From: Lunularia cruciata
Taxonomy: Eukaryota > Streptophyta > Marchantiopsida > Lunulariales > Lunulariaceae
DNA length: 64,000 nt
Direction: 5' to 3'
NCBI GenBank assembly: GCA_948567375.1
Contig: OX419755.1
Location: forward strand, 57,175,945 to 57,239,944
Positions 47,193 through 60,527 of the stretch are shown one piece after another. Every line of letters begins with the position of its first letter. Within the stretch, counting starts at the first letter, position 1. The notes beneath the pieces are model-generated. The model saw nothing but the letters and a program-made list of their open reading frames with translations. It was not told the origin of the DNA and did no database searches. A program made the position numbers and the translations under genes.

Positions 47193-50100
47193 TCAGTGAT
47201 TGGCCTGCGATGAAGGAGCCGTTAGCAAATCCATACTCTTCCGGAGATACTCTATAGCAGTGGTCACATCGTCAAAGGCAAGGGCACTCACTGCAAACCT
47301 TGCTGCTTTGTGTGCGTCTGCTACTTTATCGGGTGTAGGTTGATAGCTACTGGCACTACCAGTACTATAGGATGGAACTGCGTAACCTGGCTGAGCTACA
47401 GGGGGAGCACTTGTTGTCCGTTGGTGTTGTGATGGTTCACTGTAACCCATATTGACATTCTGATTCGAGGGTGCAGGTGAATAAGCACTGTGACCTGGGG
47501 CCGCAGGTAGATATCCACTTTGAGTCGGAGGCGGAGACGGATAAGCTGTCTGATGCGGGGCTGCGGATCCGTAAGCTCCTGGTTGATATCCTGGTACGAC
47601 GGACGAAGGTGCAGTATACTGCGAATAGTTATTATCGCGATCTACTGGATAAACTGATGGGCTGTGATGGCTAACGTCGGCGGGGAAAGATGGATAATTT
47701 GAAGTGTTGGTGTTGTAATCATCATGAGAATTTGTGGGGTAAGTGAAGGGACTGCTGCTTGGTGGATCCCCGGGTCTGTCCTCTACATGAGAGCGCGCAC
47801 CCGACCAGTCATGTATAGGAGCAGGTGCTGGGGCACTAGTATCTTGTCCACCATAGTTTGTAGGATATGCAGAAGGATACCGAGGAGGAGAAGCATTTTG
47901 TGCTCCAGGATAGATCGGTTGAGAAGGAGCGGAAGGTAGATCGATGTCATCGGATGATCCATTTTGGGTGTGCTGAGGCGCATGTGAAAAAGGTACTGTA
48001 GATGGAGGCCTAGGCAATGACTCGAATGAAGAGGTTCGAGGCAATGAAGTAGATCTAGGTAAATGATGATGGTCAGCAGGCGGCAGGGGTGGAGGTGATA
48101 CAGGTTGAACTTGAGGAACGTCAGGGGCGACAGCCGCTGGATTAATATTGCTCTTTCTCGGAGATCCCTGCATGCAGAAACCAGACACAGCATACAAATA
48201 TTATGAGATAAATAACCAAGCCTGTAAATGAGTATGTTTGCCTCCAAACATGTGAATCTAGTATCCGAACTCTAAGACAGGTATAAGGTTTTAACTGAGT
48301 ACCTATCACGTACTATCAAAGGCAAATGACCTTGCGGATGTAGTCTGCAAAGTGTCCTTTTGTCCATTTTCTGAGACTTCAACGCATCTCAATCAAACAC
48401 CAACAAAGAGTATCTATCACTAATAATTGATGTGAATATACTACTAACCTCCCGTCAAATTGTGCTTTGCCCTTCCTACTTTTTGTTAACCTTTTCAGGA
48501 GCTATCACACCAGGTTGTCAGCCTGGGTGTTCTAAGGTTGACTTTCACTATCATAAAGATGACATAAAACTATATCCATTGGAATAAACTCGATCAGATC
48601 ATATCACGTAACTGCAAGGAGCAAGGCTCCTGTTCTCCATGGCGTACTACCTATGGAGGACCTGACGGTTTCTTGTCATCATATGAAATTCCGCAAGTTT
48701 AAACATGTAGAAAGAATGATCTAAAAGGCAATGGAGTTCAAGTAACTAACCTCAGTGTCCCATGTCATTGCCTCAATTTCTGAGAACTCCTCGTCACCAC
48801 CCGGCGGACCTGGAGTCGGTTTCCGCCCTTCACTTAGTGCCTTCCGAATATCAGCCGCTTTCCATACAGCATACTTCTGTTTTTGTTCAATCTGTGGCAA
48901 AGGTGCATGGGTCAAGCTCTCCTCAAGTTCCTTCCAGAACGTCGTTCTCGGCGCTGATGCTTTTCCCATCAGTTCTTATAAATAACACACTCTAATCGAG
49001 CCCACCAGAGAGACCTTTCTCGGCATGTTCGAAACAGGAATGTCTATGAACGACCCTAGTGGAGACTAACGCAAACGTGCAATTACATCGTCAAGAATGC
49101 AATAATACATATACATAATAATACATATAATACATATACATAATAATACATATAATACATGTTCACTACAACAAAACATCCACAAAAAATGCTGGCTATA
49201 ACGTGCCTACATGTGCAGATACTTTATATTTCCGGTCATAAGCACCATAAACTTGACCTCCAATCTGTGAAAGCGATGTTACACACATTAAGACAGCCCA
49301 CAAAACGTGAATTGCCGGGGGAGGACATGCTGGTGAGAGGTATCGAAATAAGAAGTCTTTGGGTGCCTGGGACCCAGCCACTATTTGAAAATAGTACACA
49401 CTTGGAAGAGGCAGGACTAGGAGTTACGTCGAATGAAGAGAGAATTTCATAAACTTCAACAGCCCCCTAAGGGATAATCAGGGATCCAAGGGATCATACC
49501 CCTAGCGAATCTAAGATGCAGAAGAACCCGAGCTCTTATATCAAAGTTTCAACGAAGGACTTGGCCATATACTTACGTCTGGAGGTATCTCGCCAAATTG
49601 ATGGAGGATCTCAAAGAAAATGCTAGCGGCATAGAAGGTTTTCGCGGTGTTCCTGAAGTACCCACATGTTCAGAAAGCAGAAGTATACAGACAGAAACTC
49701 AGCATGAACCACGCACGGCAAACCGCAGACATTGAGCCTACACTACTGGCAGAAGCGAAGAAGGAATCAGATTCATACAAGTCAGCTCGATTTGCCCTGT
49801 CTTGTTTGTCAGCTTTTGCAAATACACTTGAGGCAAACCCTTCCAAGTACATATTGTCATCAGGACTCAGTTTCACTACCTTCTTATCCTGCACAAAGAC
49901 ATGGACACCAAACTAGTGAATTCGATACTCTTGGACGAAGGCTTTGGTTACTAGCTTCTTTCGGGGAAGTATATCAGTCAAAAGTAGCATCACAATGAAA
50001 CTAATCGACAGTAATGTGCGGTAACGCTTCCAAACCTTGTGTTACAAGGGTTCTTCCAGATGTCCCCTATAATGTAGGCGAATGATAGCAGATGCCAATA

Positions 50101-51025
50101 CCTTTTCAAGTTGTGACATTAACGACACAAGCAACCCATTGACCGTCTTTCCACGTTCCTTCGCCGGAATCTTCAATCCCCTTTCCATGGCGTACAAGCG
50201 GCCTGTCAGAGAAAGTACAAATTAATTATGACCCGAGAATTGATATCTACCACTGCTTTAAGCTCCCATCGGCTTTGAGGCTTCTGTGATCCACCTAAAT
50301 TTGGCAGAGAAGCAAGAACTGCCTCTCATAATAAAAGGCTGGTAATGTTGATGCCATGTAAAAATGGTTTCCATACCAAATAATAGATGCATCGCGACAA
50401 CCGACGAAACCTGGTTCAAGTAAGCAAATAATCTACAAGGTCCAATATTCCGTGAAGTGCATTGGGAAGAGGAGGCTAGGATGCAGACCAAAATTGACAA
50501 CCAAATTACCAGTACCCCAAATTCCATATCACTGCTGATGCGACTAGATCCCTTGATTATAATCAACCGACATGCAAACTAAATCTGATCATTGGACCTC
50601 TCGTCTGGCAAACATTCAGTATCCCCTGCTTCATACAGGTCGAGGAAATCCATAGTTCACATGATGAAAGGAACGTTCGCAAACGTCCTCAGGTCACGAC
50701 GCACAGCTAGTCCAGCCCCGTAACGGCACCCATCCCTCCGGGACAAATTTTCCTCGAGGTCAATCAATCTTCATAACTTCCCGGATATCCTTGAGAAAAC
50801 TCACTGAATCTCTCGTACAGCGGACGGCTAGCTTTACACACACACACACTCTGAAACGAATCACCTGCCAGATTTCACTATCCTCTCACTAAAATTACGA
50901 AAACGGGGCATCAGTGAATGATCGATCTTACAGTAGTACGCCACCAAGGGCTCATGCTTTTGCAACTCATCCGCCCTTTGAAGGTATGGCAGAAGAATTT
51001 TCTTCGGATCTACGGTCTCGCCCAT
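47193..51025 (-). CDS. LIP5: LIP5/VTA1 homolog, six exons, 498 residues
   Basis: Exons (minus strand) are 51025-50932, 50202-50102, 49888-49779, 49652-49577, 48891-48751 and 48167-47193. All introns are GT-AG and frames join cleanly. LIP5 binds the AAA ATPase SKD1/VPS4 and stimulates ESCRT-III disassembly in multivesicular body sorting; in Arabidopsis it acts in stress-induced MVB formation. Residues 1-150 are the conserved N-terminal helical (MIT-like) region with LLPYLQRADELQKHEPLVAYY, FASSVFAKADKQDRANRADL and FYAASIFFEIL. IEQKQKYAVWKAADIRKAL and GRKPTPGPPGGD follow near residues 128-160. A long low-complexity Pro/Ser/Tyr/Gln linker makes up most of exon 6. The last 45 residues (AHKAARFAVSALAFDDVTTA) are the VTA1/SBP1/LIP5 domain that contacts the ATPase. 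It is longer than the Arabidopsis protein mainly in the linker. Confidence 0.93.
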
Positions 51026-51300
51026 GGCGTCTCACTCGTATACTCGAATCTCAAGGAAGCAAAACGTGAACAAATCGGTGATTAGAAGCGCTGAGGATAC
51101 AGAGCAGACGATACGAGCGGGACGAGAGCAGAGTACTTACAAGGAGAGAGACGACTCAAAACGAGAGAGCGGGTAGATGAGTGTATCACTGTCCTACCCT
51201 CCCCAAAGAGAGTAACGGATAGGTAGGCCGAATGATAAGGTCCCGCAAACTTTCGTGGCACTCGTCCTGCAGTTCGGGAGCATTGCGGTTGAAGAAATCC
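51026..51300 (-). promoter_or_regulatory. Upstream region of LIP5
   Basis: Less AT-rich sequence immediately before the LIP5 ATG, presumably 5' UTR and core promoter. No TATA box or other site can be assigned with confidence. The call rests on position. Confidence 0.3.
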
Positions 51301-52362
51301 CTCACTAGGACATTAATGCCTTTTGGCCGTATTTCAAGCACCACGAGTTTGGAGAGACGTTCAGCTCAAGCTGAAGAATAAAATCCAGGACTCTAAGATT
51401 TAACTTGACTTTTGACGGTTCGACGAAAGCAAAAACCCATTTAAGTTTAAAATTCCAGATTTAAGAATGTGAATGAAGAGGAGGAATGTGGGTTTAGAGG
51501 GCTTCAATGAAGATTTTATGGCTCTTTGTAACGATTTTAGAAACTTCCAATTTTTATAGAAGTTATATGGATATTTGATAAGTTTCATAGAGGTGGATAG
51601 GGACCTTTTAAGTCAATTTGTATTACAGTGACCATGGTCATCCAAAAATGATGGATCATATTTTGAAATGACCAAAAGCTTGTTAAAGGGATAATATTAT
51701 AGTTATAGATATTAATTAATGTTAGTTAAATTCTAAATTTAACAATTCACATAAATTTTGTTTTCGAACTTTATGGTCATAATTTTCACGAACTGTAATC
51801 TTGTAAATATATAATGCTCAAGTTTCACAATCCCATTCAATGTAGAAGTCTTTTCTTGGCACTTTCCCATATTTCTAGAATGTACTACATAGCTTTGTTT
51901 ATATGAATATACTGCATAACTTTGTGTTTATGAATGATAGAGACAGAAATAGCATCCTCGTACTAAATGGGTTATGAAAATTGTATCAAGGATGAAAATG
52001 ATGTTTATGATAGGAAGAAGGTGTTAAGAGTGGTATGTGGTTTTTAATGAAATTCATGCTGGATATTAGAGGTCATTTGTTACAATAGTGGGGTTTGATA
52101 AATGAACAGAACAATAATTATAAGATTCACGGTATAAACAGCAAAGAACTGGTAATTAATTTAAAAATATGGGTCATATTACATTTACATAATAATAGAT
52201 TAAAAAATATCTGGGTTTATTATATGTTTGTGGACTGGATTAAAGATCATTATGTTTTCTTATAAATTAGACGAGGAAATAATTATCAATTTAGATTCAG
52301 TTAATAGGAATTTCTGGTACATTTGGTCAAAATTAAATGGTGTACGTGTGTATATGAGGATT

Positions 52363-52439
52363 AATGGCAAGGATTGTTTTGTTATTAAGTGGATGATAAA
52401 TAAACTCATCCATTTAATAACAAAACAATCCTTGCCATT
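52363..52439. repeat. 34-bp inverted repeat, 9-nt loop
   Basis: Arms 52363-52396 and 52406-52439 are complementary at 33 of 34 positions; the one exception is a G-T pair that would be a G-U wobble in RNA. The spacer is taaataaac. No flanking repeat or target duplication was identified. Confidence 0.75.
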
Positions 52440-53692
52440 TGAAACATACTTGGAGAAGAATTAAAGTTGCAAATTCAAATTCAAATTCATTTATTAGATA
52501 TGTATGTCGATAAAAAGGAAAGCTTGTATGTGAGATATATCGATGGATTGCATTTTGGTTTAAAATGGAAATCTACATAGGATCAAACATATTCTAATAA
52601 ACTCTTTGTGGAATAATGAAACATCTCTTGGTAGCTCAGGATCATATTCCATCAGTTGAGCATCATATTCCATCAATTATCAACGTATGATAAAACGAGG
52701 TATCATTGATTTATTGTGTGAAAGGTAAATTCATAGTTTTGATTTTAATTTTCTTTATAGTTTTACTATTTGGTTATTCATCTTTTCCCTCTTTTTATAT
52801 TCTATTTTTCTGTTACGTATTCATTACAAGTAGACCTAATATATGTTTATTTGTTAACTAGAAACAACAGATATTGAAAACCTTATCATTATTCATCTAT
52901 GTGGACAAAAATGACATGTATAAGAGGCTGTAAATCCACATACATGCAAAAGTGGAACCCACAGACATCCAAAAAGTTAATGGTATGCTCGGTGTACCGT
53001 ATCCACCATTCATATGATGTATAACAAGTCCTAATTTGTGACACTTTAGTATGAGTTGAATCATGGAAGATGTTGAGGTCCTTTTAACCTATTTATATTT
53101 CATTGAAGTCTCTATAGAGCAAATGAATCTAAGCTTCTAGCATTTCATTTAAGCTTGTAAAACCATATTACCAACCACAATTCAATCTCTTTCTTATAAA
53201 AATAAAAAGAAAATATTATATAACATCTTAAAAGTTAGATAGAATTGATCCACAAGTAGGATCATCAGCTTATTAAAGACAGCTCAATATATATAGAATT
53301 AAAAATATTACTCTTTATATACTTGTTCAACAAAATTATAAATAGTTTGATGCATTACTTAGATAGATTAGTTATTATGTATGTTTTAAAGTAGAGAGAG
53401 ACATACCATACAGTCAAGGATATGACTATGGAAGATAGAGCGTTCAATATTAAAGAAATTATTTATATTTTTTATTATATTACTTGGATAGTAGGGGATA
53501 AAAGAGAAACTAGATTTAAACAATACATAATTTTGTAGTCCTCGATGCATAACCTGGTATGTTCTTTTATAATAATTCCTTGGTTTTGTTAATAAATTTT
53601 GTTTCTACTCCTTATGAGTTTGTATTTTGCTTAGATTTGCTTGTCTTAGTACACAGGTTTGTTAATTATTGCTCATGTTCCAGGTTCTATTT

Positions 53693-53750
53693 TTCTAAAA
53701 AGATTAATCAGAATTTTCTTATAAGAAAATTCTGATTAATCTTTTTAGAA
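53693..53750. repeat. 58-bp perfect palindrome without spacer
   Basis: 29 bp on each side of 53721/53722 are exactly complementary, starting ttctaaaaagattaatcaga on the left. There is no loop. Such structures are unstable in cloning and can arise by template switching or be left by fold-back elements. Confidence 0.8.
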
Positions 53751-55463
53751 TTTACTTTTGATATTATTCTTCTAAAATATCTCCGTCAATTAAGTGCCCA
53801 CTGTGAAGTGAAGGTAAGCGGTCTCTTCGAGTTATATATGTGAAGATTATTCATTTATTAATTATAAATAAGATTTGAATAACAGAAAACGTCAGAATAC
53901 CAAAATTGTAATGATTTCTTAACTATTTATGTTAAATTGGTTACGATTTTCTCTAGTTTAGGTTTATGGACTTTCTATAAGAGAAAATATTAAATGCCAT
54001 TTATAAATTTATATATTTACTAATATATTTATTAGTGAAATGAACTTTGTAGTGTTAGATTGATATTAGAAGAGCTTATTTATCATTGCAAGGCTGTTAG
54101 AACAACTGCATATGATCTTGTAAAGTTGTGTATACCTCCATTAATAGATGTTTGATGAGATATCTCAAATTATTGTGCAAAAGGCAGGATTGTTATTCTT
54201 CTTAAATGATGCCATTCGAATTTGGATATTTTCATTTATAATATATTGGTTATAAAGAAATCTATACGGTTTTATGTGGCCATATCAAAGGTTTGTAGCT
54301 TTGTGGTGCCCAATCAACACTAACTCGATTACTTTGGAACTGAACCAGATCTGAATATGCCTCATTAACAATAAATTTTCCCTAATTGAGTCGTTATGAC
54401 CAATAAACTATAGTACAATATGAGATTCTTAAGCAGAACAAACATTAAAAAAGAGGTTACAAAACACTAAGATATATAAGAATTGATTATTATATTTTTA
54501 TGATATTAAGACATTTATTGGAAGTGATTTTTGTTAAAGCAAGACTTTTTGAGAAAGACTCCTTAGATCAAGTAGTCTAGAACTTCTTTGGGAGGATATT
54601 TCGATAGAAAAAGAATCTAAGGATTTACTCTTGAGAAGAGATAGACCATTCTTTCATCCAACATTAAATAAAGAAATGAAGTTTTGCTAAGTTTCTCTAG
54701 AAGAAAACAAAGAAGGCGACCGCATGTGATAACACGAAGAAAGGATGGGAAGATGATTCTTAAATTAGTATCTCTTGAAGATCATTCTCAAATTAGTATC
54801 CCATTCTTTCCTTACATGGTTCGTTTCTACGATCTATCTTAATATCTTGAGTTGAAGGCAGGCTATGATTAAAAAGGCCTTTCGTATTAGATATATTCTC
54901 ATAGATTTTAAATATATCTTCAGCTAATTAATCTCATCTCTCCATGTTCATTAGTGAGATGTACGCGCATGGATATTTATAAAAGGTATTCTACTTATGA
55001 AATGTGTCTCTATTTTTTAAATTTAAGAATTAGCTCTTGTTATTTTTCCCCTTCACCATTTGAAATATGATATTATTTACATTGATGGTGTTACGTTTTT
55101 TTTTTTTTTTTGGTATCATTGTAATTAGAATTAAATCACAACATCATCATTCATATAAAAATATGAATGACGATGTTTCAATAAGATCTACACATCACAC
55201 TTTTAGCCAGCAATTAATAAGCAACTCTACTATCTAATTATCAAGACCATGTATATATATAAAATTTGGACCAATACTCCGAAATTGTAGCTTCAACAAG
55301 ACTAGTTAAAGATGAAATACACTCAACAAGACTAAAGACTAGCTATAACTAGAGACTCTTTAGAAATACGCATCGAAGATAAATTTAGTTAAAACTATTA
55401 AAAATTCAGTTGCTTTCAAACACATATATTCATAAAAATCAAATAAATAAGGTTCAGTAGGAT

Positions 55464-56024
55464 ATGGACTATACAATAGTAATATCATTACATATTGTGT
55501 GTAGATGGTATGACTCACATAGTTCTGGCATACTAGATATAAACAGAAGAATTTCTCATTTTCTCATTTCTCTACTATTAAGGCTATTGAATCTTATTTT
55601 ACCTCTTAGTTTTTATCCTTGTGAGGCTTTTTCTTTTAATTTACCAGAGGGCAATGACGGTGCAACTTATAAAAGAGCAATTACACTAGATAAAGCTCCT
55701 TCCAATACTCCAAGGATGTGTAAACCCTATGATTTACGTAACTCTAACATACATAAATATAAAAAGAATTTTTATTTTATCTTTTCTATTGAGACGTCAC
55801 TTTACCTCTTAGGTTTACATCCTTGTGCCGCATGGTGCAGTCTTCCCAGGTTTTATGAGATGGTTCATGGTCTTATATGGCTTGAGAGTGTCTTACTATC
55901 CTTCTTGTTAGCCTATACGTATCACTTTGTCCTTGATTCCACCCGCCAATTGAAATATATGCTACAACCTAATTATAGCGGGGTTGTCTCCGTACTCAAA
56001 TCAACCTTCAAGTTCTTCAAATGA
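55464..56024 (+). other. Unassigned 186-codon open frame
   Basis: An ATG-initiated frame, long for this AT-rich stretch. The deduced protein is rich in Leu, Ser, Phe and Tyr with two hydrophobic segments (around residues 30-50 and 145-160). It contains an internal similarity: a cttattttacctcttag / cactttacctcttagg block followed each time by atccttgtg. I recognise no family, splice signal or homolog. It may be chance, or a decayed transferred or mobile sequence. Confidence 0.2.
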
Positions 56025-57430
56025 TTTTGAGTAAAACCATCATTATTGCATTGAATCGAAGTATAAATTTTAACTATAATTTACATTATTTTTACAAACT
56101 TTGAGAAAATTTATATTTCTATAATCAAAGATCTTGATTATTGGTCAAAATTTTGATTATGTTCATAAATAAGAAAATAAATTACAAAAATTTATAATAA
56201 TTATATTATAAAAGATGGAGTTGATAGAATTCAAGTCCAAGTGAACAAATTTATTTTATATACTTTTAGTGATTTTTTTTCAGAAATGGAGCTAATAAAG
56301 CTCAAAATAACCACAGTTTGTATTCTTCAAAAGTTCTTTTGAACACTTGTACCTCTTTCCATGCTCCCTCTAAAATTTGATATAAAAGTGGAGGTAAATT
56401 TATGATATCTATAGATATGAACATATAGATGGACTATGCAAGGATCTAGTCTTCATGTAATGTATTGCAAAAGATTATTATTAGTAAGGTAAAATCCTAT
56501 TTAATATTATATACCTATTTTAGCCTTATTTCTTTCTTACAAATATTTCTTTTAATATTCAGAAGAAGATAATATTTCATGGTTATTTTTAATGACTATA
56601 CATAACTCCCTTGACTATTAGATCCTTGGAGGAAGTGTGATGAATCAAGAATGTAAAATACATAAAACTGGAATAAATTTAATAGTATTTCATCACCAAC
56701 AATCAGTTATATATATCACTCTCAAGATGTATTGAATCCTCTAGAGATAGAGAACTAGAGTAGTATCAAGTGAGTACTTATCTATAGATAGAGGGAGGGA
56801 TAGATATATAAATATAAATGTAAATATGAAAAGCTATCTGTAATTTTAATAAAAATTGAAAATATTGTATCATAATTATTTATAAAAGATGAATCCTTAT
56901 AAAATTAAATAGTATATAATACTATGTGAGATGTGGACCAAACACTGTTTTGAAGTTGTTATGAAATAAAGTCCGTTTGATGAGAAATAAATACCACATA
57001 CATATACTAGAGGAGTTTCAGAGAAAATTTACATTTAAAATTTACTTCATCTTTGTCACCAAACAAATTTGTATTCTTCACTCCCAAAACAAATCCTATC
57101 AAACGCAAAGTATCCATACACTGGACCCACAAACCAATTACAGCAGCTAAAAATAAAAATAAAAATTACAGCAGCTTTGATTAATTAATCTTTATTGCTA
57201 ACTGAAACAAGGTAGACGAACCGCGAGAGAAACTATGCAAGAGCAAGAGCGTTTTCCGCCATGGTCGGATGGACGGAAAGTAGGACAGTATAGCCAGGCC
57301 ACGAATCCACCTTATCCAGTATGTTAGTCGGGGGGATGCTGTTCAGTAGCCCAGATGAAAGTGAAGACATTCGAACGACGAAATCTTACCGAGCTCTTGA
57401 GACAATTTCCAGTGCCAGAAGCGTGTAGAG

Positions 57431-58649
57431 ATGGCAGCCATGGCGATGAGCTTGGCCTCGGCCATGAGCAATGTATGTTTGGGAGCACCATCATCTTCGT
57501 CCGGCTTGAGAGCGGCGTCTTCGTCCTCTCCCAGCGTCTCTCTCGCCCTCCCTTCGACCGGCTACAAGGTATTCTTCCTTCCTTCCGTCTGCTAGGCCAG
57601 GAGCTGCTTCTTCGCCCTTGTTTTGTGGAACGAGCAGGCCTGCAGCGTGTTTTCTTAGAAATATTCTCCTGGGAATAAAGGCTTTGTTCTCTTAGTTTTC
57701 TCGTGTTTTTTGTGTCTCCGATTTAGTGAATAATCGGTTAAGTTGTTATGTCATATCTTTCCTGGAAGAGTCTGTTGGTGAGGAGGAGCTCAGGGAATTG
57801 CTATTGAAATTGGGGCTTTACCTCAGCCGGGAACTGAACTGTGCAGGAGCATCGGTGAATTGAGTTAGGATCATTGGCAGAAATGTATAGTGTATGGTGT
57901 GTTTACACGTGTGTTGTCTGAAATTCGCAAGAATGCTAGCATGGTCCACCTTCTTATTGTGAATGCTGGTTTGCTCTACAGAAAGTTTCGGGTCTCCCCT
58001 ATCTGAGCATTAGATGCGCTCGTGTTGGAGGAGTCGAGGTACCTAACGCCAAAAGAATAGAGATCTCCCTCCAGTATATTCACGGAATTGGCAAGACAAC
58101 TGCTCGCCAAATTTTGCTTGATGTTGAATTGGAAAACAAGCACACTCGAGAGCTGACTGAGGAGGAACTCACCAAGCTTCGTGACGAGGTTTCCAAGTAC
58201 ATGATTGAGGGAGATTTGGTATGTCTTTGTGCTGTCTTGGCCAGTAGTTCCTTACTTCTTTGATTTTCGTACGTCGATTTTGTCCCATTAGGTTTAAAAC
58301 TTGATTTGTTATGTCAATAAAAGAATCTTGTTTTCGCCCAACCGTTCTGCCTGTGGAGAGCTTTATCCTGGATAGTGTGAAAACTATTGTCATTATCATG
58401 GTTAATAAGATGGCCTTCCTACATTAGGCTATCGATTTTCTGGTACTTATCTGAAATTCTACCTGCTCTTTGTTGCAGCGACGATTCAATACTCTTGCTA
58501 TCAAGAGGTTGAAAGATATTCAGTGCTACAGGGGCAAGAGACACATCATGGGTCTTCCTTGCAGAGGACAGCACACAAAGTGTAACGCCCGTACCAGGAG
58601 AGGCAAGAAGGTTACAGTCGCCGGAAAGAAGAAGTCTCCTGGAAAGTAA
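57431..58649 (+). CDS. RPS13: Plastid 30S ribosomal protein S13, three exons, 181 residues
   Basis: Exons are 57431-57568, 57982-58218 and 58479-58649; introns are GT-AG, both phase 0. Residues 1-46, the whole first exon, are Ala/Ser/Met-rich with no acidic residues, typical of a chloroplast transit peptide. Residues 47-181 are bacterial-type S13: [21 protein letters not shown], the helix-two-turn-helix [27 protein letters not shown], and the rRNA-binding tail [21 protein letters not shown] ending in a Lys-rich stretch. The protein sits in the head of the plastid small subunit at the inter-subunit bridge. The transit peptide and similarity to plant plastid S13 make the mitochondrial paralog less likely. 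The start is the ATG at 57431; others follow within 15 bases. Confidence 0.93.
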
Positions 58650-60527
58650 GGTCTGCTAGTGTAGAGTTAGTTCTTTTGAGTATTATGTTTAGGATTATGA
58701 AGAAATTTTTTCGAGCTGTAAATTGAAGATGTTTGCAGTAAATTGGATGTCTCACCTACATTATCAGCTACTTCCTTGCCTTGAATTGGCGAAGCTGTCA
58801 CAATTGCATAATAGTCATAGCTTTGTATGAGGGTGGCTTACACTTCAGAGAAATATCCGTCGGTGGTCAAAGTGTGGTGTTTCTAGACTCCGTATAAACA
58901 GACTTGTCCCGAGCGGTAAAACCTCACAATTATGAAGGGATTTTGAAGGATGTGTCTCTAAGTTGGTTTGAAGTATGCATATCTCTAAGAACTCATGTGT
59001 GAACACTATTTTCCTGAGTTTCCATCTTTCTAATTCCCAGCTGAGGATACTGAAGCTGAGGCTAAGTAGTAGCTTTCTCTATATCCAGGCTATGCTTATT
59101 TCTGCTATCATTCGATCAGATGTACGCTTTCTTATATACTTTAGATATCTTGCATCTCATTTGCATTCTATGAGTTCTGGATCTTACGTTCCTCGAACGG
59201 CTTCTGTCCTCATTTCTCAATAGCCAACTGCTGTGTATCCCCCCAGAAGCCGTCCAGAAAACGGCTTGTAGGTGGCCAATTACCTGATGTATAATATTTC
59301 TTGTACGCGATGATTACTAGTTCTGTACATGTGTTGCTCTTGATGTTGCTATTATGCCTTTGCTTCAGTTCACATTCGATTTGTTAAATTCACTTAATCT
59401 CCTTTATGGATTTAATACTCATCTGGATTTGCACATATCATGCTTACAGAGTGGAAATCGTTCAAGGAACGATTTCCACCCTACTTTTTCAAACCGAAAA
59501 TCCGGGGCTGGTTTCAATCAATTTGCTCTCAATTCATTCAGTTTGTTTACGATTGCTTCACATTCGCTTATGTCGAGATTTCTGGATATGAGTTGACTCT
59601 TTGTTTTCGTCCTACACAGTGGCTCACAGATTCTCTAAATATATGTTCTTCGTTTCTTGACAATATATGCTTTTTATGATTAGTTTTCATCTCCTATTCA
59701 CATATTTGTTAGTCAGTTCTGCCTTATTTATTGCCATTTCATTTACATTTCATTTGCATTTAATGAGTTCTGGATCCCCCTTTCCTCGAACGGCTTCTGT
59801 CCTCATATCCATATCCATGTCCAATATCATGCTTACATTTCATCTGCATTTATATATGCATTTAATTAGTTCTGGATCCCCCGTTCCTCGGACGGCTTCT
59901 GCTCTCATCTCCTCATATCCAACTGCTGTTGTTGTCCCCAAGAGCAAGATGTACACTTGCCCTGGAAAAACTTAATGTGCTGAGGACGGAATCAGCCTTT
60001 CCATGGAATTAGGACCTCAAAACCTTGATCATTCAGAGTATAACGGTCTCCTGTATAGTAGTGAGGTAACTACAAACCCGATGCACGGATCCCGAAGTGA
60101 CGTGATAGTTTTCTACAAGCTTCTGTGTAACGGTCTTAAACGTTACACCTTGAAAGTCCGAGTATCAACCATTAGGGTCATTATGTAATCAATGCATATG
60201 GATGATTCCCACAAGTGAACTCGCACCTCAATAGTTTGAATAAGAAAACAATTCGAATGCAATCCAAGGGCTGTGAGCTGGATTCTACGTTTTAAATACA
60301 AGTTCTATGCGACCCTCAAAGTAGAGACGTCCAGTAATGCACGTCGACCTGGAATAGACATGTCACGAGTATTCACGAGGACCTTGCAAGCAAATAAGAT
60401 TTGCTGTCGAGCTAAGAAGGTCCCGAGCATAGGAAATTGGGGCACAAAGACGAGGAACTGGACGAGGAATTGGCAAACGCTGAAATCTACCATGGTCTGA
60501 TTCACAGCACAAGAAGTAACAGGAAAT
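58650..60527. other. Spacer between convergent RPS13 and CRR7 with a three-copy repeat
   Basis: The spacer holds the 3' UTR of RPS13 and then no supported gene. A 75-95-bp repeat with an atgagttctggatc block and a cctcgaacggcttctg core occurs at about 59157-59235, 59749-59810 and 59836-59930. Frames between 58975 and 60500 are short and domain-free. Confidence 0.5.
59157..59930 (+). repeat. Three direct copies of a 75-95-bp repeat
   Basis: Each copy runs from a catttgcatt-type block through gagttctggatc to cctcgaacggcttctg and a ctcat end. The first and third copies also share ccaactgctgt. Copies two and three are close together; the first is 500 bp upstream. The core cgttcctcgaacgg is itself a small inverted repeat. 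Confidence 0.65.

Larger units (their letters stand above)
51301..57430. other. AT-rich intergenic stretch with two strong palindromes
   Basis: No recognised gene. A 34-bp-arm hairpin (52363-52439) and a 58-bp perfect palindrome (53693-53750) stand out. A T16 run lies near 55097. One open frame of 186 codons (55464-56024) is described separately. The last 250 bases precede RPS13 and probably hold its promoter. Confidence 0.45.

Noticed and set aside
47783..48247. 154-codon minus-strand frame within LIP5 exon 6
   Set aside because: Out-of-frame shadow of the Pro/Ser/Tyr-rich LIP5 linker.
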